From Leishmania mexicana MHOM/GT/2001/U1103 (taxonomy: Eukaryota; Euglenozoa; Kinetoplastea; Trypanosomatida; Trypanosomatidae), in contig NC_018338.1 in NCBI RefSeq assembly GCF_000234665.1, positions 1,697,262 to 1,761,261 on the forward strand: a DNA stretch of 64,000 bases, read 5' to 3'. Positions within the stretch are counted from its first letter, which is position 1. Each line of letters starts with the position of its first letter. A program made the position numbers and the translations under genes. Below are positions 57,849 to 64,000 of the stretch, in pieces. Under the pieces are notes generated by a model that worked only from the letters and a program-made list of their open reading frames with translations, was not told where the DNA came from and did no database searches.

Positions 57849-60800
57849 ATGCCTTTTAGCATCACGTCGTCTATGATGGACAGCAAGTCCAATGTCGGCG
57901 ACTCGGCAACGATGCCCATGCTGCCAGAGCTTTATCATGGCGGCCTCTTCCAACCGGCATCTCCGCACGGCGAATCTGCCTCTACTGCTCCCTTCTATGA
58001 GAAGAACGGCCAGCTGCATAGTTGCCATGGCGTCCCGCATGGATGCCTCACCCGTGAGCCGTCGGAGATGTTTCAAGTCGTTATCGACGGCGACGACGGC
58101 GGCGTTGAGATGCGGCGCGTGCATGACCGCATTGAGGCTGCCTTGCGTGTGCGCTCACTCTACCGGCCTCTGGAGGCTCGCGTGGGCGGCCGGGAGCGGG
58201 CAAACCCGTACATGTCAGCTCCAATGCCGAGCCGCGTCACAATTGTGCAGAAGGACGGCGTCTACCAGGTCACTGACCACGACGCATCGCTTTTCCTCCC
58301 TATACCAACGTGGTCGCAGTACGCGATGGATGTGCAGAGGGTGCGGCTCACCGTCGGCAACGCCGGCTGCGTCAACGCCTGTCACCATCGTCTTGGCATT
58401 ATGCAAGAGCGCTCCCGCATGTTCTTTTTGCTCAATGCGGGGATGGAGGAGCGGGCAAATTATCACAAAGCCGGCGGTGTCTTTTCGGCGGCCAGGAAGG
58501 TAGACAACGCGGTCCTGCTCTCCGAGTCGATGGATGCACAAGAGCTGCTTGAGGGGGTGAAGGAGATGTACCGGCGCAGTCCGGAGGCAGCAGTGCACCT
58601 GCGCGACGGGTCGAACTCCACGCTACGTGAGCTGCTCGGCGCACACGACGTACGATCCGCGGATGAGCTCACCGTTGCTGGTCTCGGATGGCAGGCAGAG
58701 AAAGACGCACCTCATCAAGGCCAGATCTACTCGGCAGATTGCGAGAGCATGGCTGCCCTCGGCGCCGAGCTGCGTTTCTCCTTCACCGCGTTGCAGGGGT
58801 ACGTGTCCAAGAAGGTGCTGCGGCGTGTGGTGTTCAGGGCAGAGCGGCCGTCACTCACTCCACAGGCGGCTGAGTACAGCGTACCGCTCTACGGCCTGCA
58901 ATCATCCGAGCTGAGCGATCTGGCGGATCTGATTCGGCGTAAGCTTGAGGGCCCGCATCCGCGGGTGCAGTACATCCTGAGCATCTGCTTCACCGAGTCG
59001 CCGCCGTTCGAGGTAACGAGCAGCTGCACGACGCTGCAGGACCAGCTGGACAACATCTTTTTCGCTCTCTTCAAGGCTACCTTGGCTCCGGAAGACCCGA
59101 GCAGCGCTGGCGTGGCGTGGCTGCTGGGGCAAGTGGGTGGTCTGCAGATGCTGCATGCACAGGACGGACCCGGCCGTGACTTTGACGAGATGGCTCCGCC
59201 TCCAGATCAGGTGAAGGCTGGGGCCAAGCAGAGCGGGCTCTACTACATGTACTACCTGTACGCCAACCTCGCCGTACTAAACAGCCTGCGGCGGCGCAAG
59301 GGGCTCGAGCCATTGCAGCTGCGCTGCACCGGCAACAAGCCGACCGGGATGGACGACCTGATCGGCGCCTACATCCTTTCTGACGTTATCACACGCGCGA
59401 CCAAGATTACCGACTACCCCGTTCTGCAGTACCTGTGCGGTCTGCATCGTGTCGGCCTGACAGTGTCGCCGCTGTGTGACCACATGGAAGGCATTGTGTC
59501 GTACAAGGACCACCCGCTCCCCCACTTTTTGCACCGCTGCCTGCACATCACGCTATCAACAGAGTCGCCGCTGCGCTACCACCACAACCCCCGCGCGCTC
59601 ATCGAAGAGTACGCCACGGCGCAGAAGATGTTTCGACTGAGCTCCCTCGACATGACAGAGCTCGCTCACAACAGCGTTCTCATGTCCTCCTTCTCTCCCG
59701 AGGTGAAGCGGCAGTGGCTTGGGAATAACTACCAGCTGGGCTTCGAGGGCAATGAGTTTGAGCTGAGCCATGTCACCAACGCACGGCTTGCGTTCCGCAA
59801 CGAGGCATGGCAGCTGGAGCACAACATGATGCGCGACCTTAACTTGAATTCTTCTCACGAGGTCGGCCCGAGGCTCTGTCGCTGGCACCAACTGAGCAAC
59901 GTGCAGGAGGTGGAGTACGATACCGTGATGGACAACCGCGTCCGCTTCCCGCGCACGGTGCTCAAAGGACCACACAAGGACGCGAAGGCGGCGACAGCGG
60001 CACCGCGCGTCGCGCGCGCCCTCGACCTGCGGCACCAGTACATCTGGCGCCCACCCCTTCCATGGGAGACGGCGCAGCGACACGGCGTCGAGACAGACTT
60101 TCAGCGCCGAACGGCAACCTTCAACGAGGATGAGTGGACCTACGCGGCGAGCGACGCGGTCTTCATTGCATACCCCAAAAGTGCTGTGCACGCTTGGCCG
60201 CGGTCGCTGCCGACGCTTGACGACTTCCACAAGCACCTGCGCGAACTGAGGGACATCTGCGCCAGCGCCGAGGTGAAGGAGTACGCGCACAAGCGACTCG
60301 AGAACCTCGATCACAAGTTCCGCCTGCACCTTGCTCTCAACCACGAAAACGAAGCCGGCACCACGGAGGATCGACAGTCCTCGAACCGCGACTTCTATCA
60401 GGCCACCAAGGTCGACACGCACATCCACATGGCAGCCGGCATGACGCCGAAGCAGATTTTGAAGTTTGTGCTTGCCAAGCTGAAGGAAAGCGGCGACGAC
60501 ATTGCCATGAAGAAGGGGGATGACATCATCACCCTGGGCCAGCTCTTCGCCAAGGCCGGCATCACGCCGAACTTGACGGTGGATCAGCTGAACGTGCAGG
60601 CCGACCATACGCTGTTCGAGCGCTTTGACAACTTCAACAGCAAGTACAACCCGATGGAAAACGGCGACCTGCGCTCGCTGCTGCTGAAGACGGACAACTT
60701 CATGAATGGCCGCTACTTTGCAGAGCTGATCCACGACGTATTTGAGCAGTACTCGCGCGACCGCTACACCTACGCTGAGAACCGCCTCTCCGTCTACGGC

Positions 60801-62297
60801 ATCAACATCAAGGAATGGGACAAGCTGGCGCATTGGTTTTCCACGCACGGTATGACGAACAAGCACAACAAGTGGATTATTCAGGTGCCGCGCGTCTACA
60901 AGGTGTTCCGCGCGCAGAACGTCATTGGCAGCTTTGGCCAGTATCTGCAGAATATCTTTCAGCCCTTGTGGGAGGCCTCGCTGCACCCGAGCGAACACCC
61001 GACGCTGCACAACTTTCTCAATCACGTGAGCGGCTTCGACTCCGTCGACAATGAGGCCACCATTGATCTCCCCTTCACGACGGTCTCGCCGTGGGCGTGG
61101 ACGATCGTCGAGAACCCGCCGTACAACTACTACCTCTACTACTTGTACGCCAACATCCGCACACTCAATGAGTTCCGCGCCTCTCGCGGCTTCTCTACGT
61201 TTGGGCTGCGGCCGCACTGCGGCGAATCGGGCTCTGAGGTGCACCTGTACGGCGCCTTTCTGTGCGCGAACAGCATCTGCCACGGCATCAACTTGCGCAA
61301 CGATCCACCGATGCAGTATCTCTACTACCTCACCCAGATTGGTTTACACGTGTCGCCGCTGAGTAACAACGCTCTTTTCTTGCACTTTTTGAGCAATCCG
61401 TTTCCCGACTTCTTCCACCGCGGACTGAATGTGTCGTTGAGCACGGACGATCCGATGATGTTCCACCAAACACAGGAGCCGCTGATCGAGGAGTACAGCA
61501 TTGCTGCGCGCGTGTGGGGGCTCAGCGCGAACGACCTGTGTGAGATTGCGCGCAACTCCGTGCTGCAGTGCGGCTTCGACAACAACTTCAAGTGCAACGC
61601 AATCGGTAACCGCTGGTTCCTCTCCTCTTCGTTGGGCAACGACTCGCTGCGTACGCACCTCTCCGACATTCGTGTCGCGTTTAGGTTTGAGACCTACCAC
61701 ACCGAGCTGCAACAGCTAGAGCTGTGCTGCGGACGATCGGTGTCGCGCTTCATGATGACCGCTGCCGAGGAGCGCGCCGTCGACGTCCAGATCGTCGATG
61801 TGCAGCGCGAGTACGTCCTCCTCTCCACGCATGATCAGGCGATGGAGGTGATGCTGCGCGAGATGGAGAACACGAAAGCAAAGATCTTGCAGACACGGGG
61901 TCAGGTGGACATCCTGCGACGGCAGCAGCGCTCTCTGCTGGAGAACATCACGGAGATGGGTATCCGCCGCCAGGAGGCAGAGGAAAAGTCTGCGCAGGAG
62001 GAGAAGGAGCTACTGTCCCGTAAGAGCCCCTTCTACGTGCGTGAAACGTCGCAGGGCTCGCAGGTCGGCGACGGCGGAAACGGTGATCACTCTGGTGTCT
62101 TACAGAGCCCCACGTGTCCAACACAGCAGGGTGAAACGCTGAAGCGTCTTTTGCGCTGGAAGCCGATGCCACCAGATCTTATGCGCTCCGTGACACAGGC
62201 GAGTTTCAGCTGTTCGCGTGGGCGTCCACTTCCGCCGTTGCCAGCGCGGCAGCTGTACCAAAGCACGACAGGCGTCAAGGGCCCTGCCACATACTGA
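57849..62297 (+). CDS. Double-length AMP deaminase with degenerate N-terminal half
   Basis: 1482 residues, about twice the catalytic unit of a usual AMP deaminase (AMP to IMP plus ammonia, purine interconversion). The C-terminal half (about 850-1300) is complete: metal ligands in V-D-T-H-I-H near 855, L-R-P-H-C-G-E near 1123, catalytic S-T-D-D-P near 1198, then L-I-E-E-Y-S and E-I-A-R-N-S-V. The N-terminal half (about 215-680) follows the same order, but D-T-H-I-H is D-N-A-V-L, H-C-G-E is C-T-G-N-K, and S-T-D-D-P is S-T-E-S-P, so all the metal-binding sites are gone; flanking helices such as Y-Y-x-Y-Y-L-Y-A-N are kept in both. A C-terminal coiled coil (about 1335-1385) ends the protein. The fusion reads as an internal duplication in which one copy became structural or regulatory. 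Confidence 0.92.
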   Translation: MPFSITSSMMDSKSNVGDSATMPMLPELYHGGLFQPASPHGESASTAPFYEKNGQLHSCHGVPHGCLTREPSEMFQVVIDGDDGGVEMRRVHDRIEAALRVRSLYRPLEARVGGRERANPYMSAPMPSRVTIVQKDGVYQVTDHDASLFLPIPTWSQYAMDVQRVRLTVGNAGCVNACHHRLGIMQERSRMFFLLNAGMEERANYHKAGGVFSAARKVDNAVLLSESMDAQELLEGVKEMYRRSPEAAVHLRDGSNSTLRELLGAHDVRSADELTVAGLGWQAEKDAPHQGQIYSADCESMAALGAELRFSFTALQGYVSKKVLRRVVFRAERPSLTPQAAEYSVPLYGLQSSELSDLADLIRRKLEGPHPRVQYILSICFTESPPFEVTSSCTTLQDQLDNIFFALFKATLAPEDPSSAGVAWLLGQVGGLQMLHAQDGPGRDFDEMAPPPDQVKAGAKQSGLYYMYYLYANLAVLNSLRRRKGLEPLQLRCTGNKPTGMDDLIGAYILSDVITRATKITDYPVLQYLCGLHRVGLTVSPLCDHMEGIVSYKDHPLPHFLHRCLHITLSTESPLRYHHNPRALIEEYATAQKMFRLSSLDMTELAHNSVLMSSFSPEVKRQWLGNNYQLGFEGNEFELSHVTNARLAFRNEAWQLEHNMMRDLNLNSSHEVGPRLCRWHQLSNVQEVEYDTVMDNRVRFPRTVLKGPHKDAKAATAAPRVARALDLRHQYIWRPPLPWETAQRHGVETDFQRRTATFNEDEWTYAASDAVFIAYPKSAVHAWPRSLPTLDDFHKHLRELRDICASAEVKEYAHKRLENLDHKFRLHLALNHENEAGTTEDRQSSNRDFYQATKVDTHIHMAAGMTPKQILKFVLAKLKESGDDIAMKKGDDIITLGQLFAKAGITPNLTVDQLNVQADHTLFERFDNFNSKYNPMENGDLRSLLLKTDNFMNGRYFAELIHDVFEQYSRDRYTYAENRLSVYGINIKEWDKLAHWFSTHGMTNKHNKWIIQVPRVYKVFRAQNVIGSFGQYLQNIFQPLWEASLHPSEHPTLHNFLNHVSGFDSVDNEATIDLPFTTVSPWAWTIVENPPYNYYLYYLYANIRTLNEFRASRGFSTFGLRPHCGESGSEVHLYGAFLCANSICHGINLRNDPPMQYLYYLTQIGLHVSPLSNNALFLHFLSNPFPDFFHRGLNVSLSTDDPMMFHQTQEPLIEEYSIAARVWGLSANDLCEIARNSVLQCGFDNNFKCNAIGNRWFLSSSLGNDSLRTHLSDIRVAFRFETYHTELQQLELCCGRSVSRFMMTAAEERAVDVQIVDVQREYVLLSTHDQAMEVMLREMENTKAKILQTRGQVDILRRQQRSLLENITEMGIRRQEAEEKSAQEEKELLSRKSPFYVRETSQGSQVGDGGNGDHSGVLQSPTCPTQQGETLKRLLRWKPMPPDLMRSVTQASFSCSRGRPLPPLPARQLYQSTTGVKGPATY

Positions 62298-62529
62298 GGC
62301 GGTTCCAAATGAGCGGGCCCGACGTTGTCTCATCTCCTTTCAGCCACGCCATTTTTGGCTTTTTTTTATTGTTTGAGCAATGATGTGCATTACTGGAATC
62401 ACAGGCTCGTGCCTTCGCGTTCGAGCCACCACGTCTGTTTCCCTTTCTAGTTTTCTTCAGTTGCGGAAATGTCGGATGCGTGTGGCGTCTATGAAAGCGG
62501 GTAGGAGAGAGGGTTTGACTATACCCGTA

Positions 62530-62561
62530 CGTGTGCGTGCGTGCGTGCGTGTGTGTGTGTT
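62530..62561. repeat. (GTGC)n/(GT)n microsatellite
   Basis: GTGC repeats grade into GT repeats and are followed by a G-rich stretch. Confidence 0.85.
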
Positions 62562-63349
62562 TGGAGGGGAGGGGGGGTCTCCTCGTCTACCTCCTCTTCC
62601 TCTGCGTTGCCACCACTCTGTACTGATTACAGTCCAGGTGTGATCCGCTTCTCTCTGCCACTCACTCACTAAAACCGCCGAAAAAGACGTTTCAAGTGAA
62701 GACAGGCCAACATGCTCCGACGAGTCTTTTCGCTCTACGCTTAGGTCAGCAGCCTCTCCTCTACCATGGCGCTCTCCCTCGTTCTTGCCCAGTGCTTGGG
62801 TGTCGTTGTTCTTGTTACCGCTGCAGCAGAACACTCGGCGTGGAGGAGAACAAGGAGAAGGGGTCATGATAGCTCTGAAGATACCTAGAGCGAAGACCGT
62901 GGTAGCCTCGCACGATTCTCTCTGTCTGTCTCTCTCTCTCTCTCGCTCATTTCCCGTCGCTTGACGCTCTTCCTCACCTCACCCCTGCGTCGCACCTCGA
63001 CCTCCTTTTTCGCTCAACTTCTGGGTATGTCTTTCTTTCCCAAACCCTGCTTTCTACATCTTTTTTCCCCTTTATTCTTACACAACGTTGGTGATGACGG
63101 GGATCGTGCGCAGAGTAGTGCCTTGAATCAACCAACACGGCGTGTGTGCTTAACTTTTTTTTGCCTTTTCTTCCGTGTGTGTGCTTCTGCCCAGCTCGCT
63201 TCCCCCTTCCACTGCCTCCCCTCTTTTCCCTCAGCCCTCTCCCACGCCATATTTCTTTTACTCGCACCCCCTTTTGTTTGTACGCAAAAGGAACGCCAGC
63301 GACACTTGGGCGCGCACATCTTGCTGTAGCTCCACACTGTTATTCTGCA

Positions 63350-63376
63350 GTTTGCGCTTCCTCTTTGCTTCTCTAG
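63350..63376 (+). promoter_or_regulatory. Probable spliced-leader acceptor for last gene
   Basis: GCTTCCTCTTTGCTTCTCTAG gives an AG at 63375-63376. No ATG occurs between it and 63515, supporting that start. Confidence 0.6.
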
Positions 63377-63514
63377 CCGGTGCATCTCACGTCGTCGTCA
63401 CCATCGTTGCTTGATACACCTTCAGGTCGGCTTTCTTTACCTTGGGACTCCCTGTGAAGCCCACCAACTCCGAGCAGAGGAGACACAACTACGTAGGAGG
63501 TGCAAGACGCTGCA

Positions 63515-64000
63515 ATGGGCGCGCCGGGCGTGTGGGTATGCTCGAACTGCTCTCTGGAGCAGACGGCGGAGGCCACCTACTGTCATATGTGCAAGTACGC
63601 CCGACCAATGGATCGCCGCGGTGTGCCGCAGATTTTTTCGGGTTACAACATCCACTTCAACGGCATCATCCCTCGCACGATTATGCACCCGAGTCACTCC
63701 GTGGAGTGGCGCATGACAGAGCGCCACGGCGCAACCTGCTGCGTGAACTTCGACCCCGCCGTCGTTAGTATTCTTGTCTACCGCCCTGGTTATGAGCGCA
63801 GCGAGAAGTGCCGCACCTGCATTGAGCAGCACACGAACATTCCGTGCGTCCCGATCGCATGGCTGCTGGACTCGCTCCTACAGTCGCGCCAAATTCATCC
63901 CTCACTCTACCGCCTGACGCGTGTGCTGCCCGTGGCAAACCCGACGGTGGGCGGCACCGACCTGCCTCACCACCAGCATCCATACTACCAGATCAACAAG
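63515..64000 (+). CDS. RanBP2-type zinc finger plus BRCT protein, 3' end missing
   Basis: Open to the window edge (162 residues seen). Residues 6-30 form a RanBP2-type zinc finger: V-W-V-C-S-N-C...Y-C-H-M-C with Cys 9, 12, 23 and 26 (W-x-C-x2-C-x10-C-x2-C). Residues about 40-130 look like a BRCT domain: I-F-S-G-Y-N-I-H-F-N-G entry, H-G-A-T-C-C central G, V-S-I-L-V-Y strand, and I-P-C-V-P-I-A-W-L-L-D-S-L with the conserved Trp at about 116, followed by L-Y. BRCT domains bind phosphopeptides in DNA-damage and transcription proteins, and RanBP2 fingers bind ubiquitin or single-stranded RNA. The combination at the N terminus is unusual. What follows is unknown. Confidence 0.75.
   Translation, partial: MGAPGVWVCSNCSLEQTAEATYCHMCKYARPMDRRGVPQIFSGYNIHFNGIIPRTIMHPSHSVEWRMTERHGATCCVNFDPAVVSILVYRPGYERSEKCRTCIEQHTNIPCVPIAWLLDSLLQSRQIHPSLYRLTRVLPVANPTVGGTDLPHHQHPYYQINK

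Larger units (their letters stand above)
62298..63514. other. Intergenic spacer
   Basis: (TG/CG)n at 62530-62561 followed by G-runs, C/T repeat at 62924-62943, then T/C tracts up to the acceptor of the last gene. No gene seen. Confidence 0.6.

Noticed and set aside
59556..61283. 575-codon antisense open frame inside the AMPD gene
   Set aside because: A shadow of the deaminase codons; Val/Arg/His-rich with no recognisable domain.
1..64000. CRISPR arrays, operons with ribosome-binding sites, bacterial promoters
   Set aside because: The genome is eukaryotic (trypanosomatid). No repeat-spacer pattern is present, and the simple repeats are microsatellites.
1..64000. A strand-switch region or transcription start domain within the window
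   Set aside because: All recognised genes are on the + strand, so no divergent or convergent boundary is present. The composition step near 37.6 kb does not coincide with a strand change.

Overview
The window looks like nuclear DNA of a trypanosomatid, most probably Leishmania or a very close relative. All 25 genes or gene remnants lie on the + strand. None shows an intron and most of those recognised have clear eukaryotic families. They are separated by 0.6-2.8 kb pyrimidine-rich spacers full of (GT)n, (CA)n and (TA)n runs, with polypyrimidine-AG signals in front of start codons. That is the layout of one trans-spliced polycistronic unit. Three near-identical ~0.47 kb interspersed repeats with A-rich 3' ends look like the SIDER2-type degenerate retroposons known from Leishmania 3'UTRs. 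From memory only (not checked), the set PSD / GCSH / cyclophilin-40 / AMP deaminase is what I would expect on chromosome 35 of Old World Leishmania.

Layout. 1-9.4 kb: a giant protein made of five tandem SET/post-SET units, an extended-PHD protein and a small roadblock protein resembling LAMTOR2. 9.4-19.1 kb: mitochondrial Oxa1-type insertase, phosphatidylserine decarboxylase, a coiled-coil protein, a permuted papain-like (C92/YiiX) protein that appears to have lost its catalytic His and Cys, and a pseudokinase. 21.3-33 kb: SEC63, a Cgr1-like nucleolar protein, a dual-specificity phosphatase, the SNAP50 subunit of the snRNA/SL-RNA transcription factor and katanin p80. 34.3-37 kb: a broken coiled-coil gene followed by a repeat copy, then PACRG. 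37.2-43.3 kb: a T-depleted, extremely C/G-rich patch followed by an AT-richer island that holds a short kinesin and a GRP170-type ER Hsp70. 43.4-52.7 kb: glycine cleavage H protein, a coiled-coil protein, a divergent GAPDH-like protein, a small membrane protein and cyclophilin-40. 52.7-64 kb: SCAMP, an inverted repeat copy, a double-length AMP deaminase with a degenerate N-terminal half, and the 5' part of a RanBP2-zinc-finger/BRCT protein running off the edge.

The neighbours are functionally mixed, as usual in such units, but several themes recur: membrane protein insertion and folding (Oxa1, SEC63, GRP170), cytoskeleton and flagellum (katanin p80, PACRG, kinesin), chromatin and transcription (SET protein, ePHD, SNAP50, BRCT protein), and a striking number of apparent pseudoenzymes or pseudo-domains (C92-like, kinase-like, GAPDH-like, N-terminal half of AMPD, half of the SET modules).
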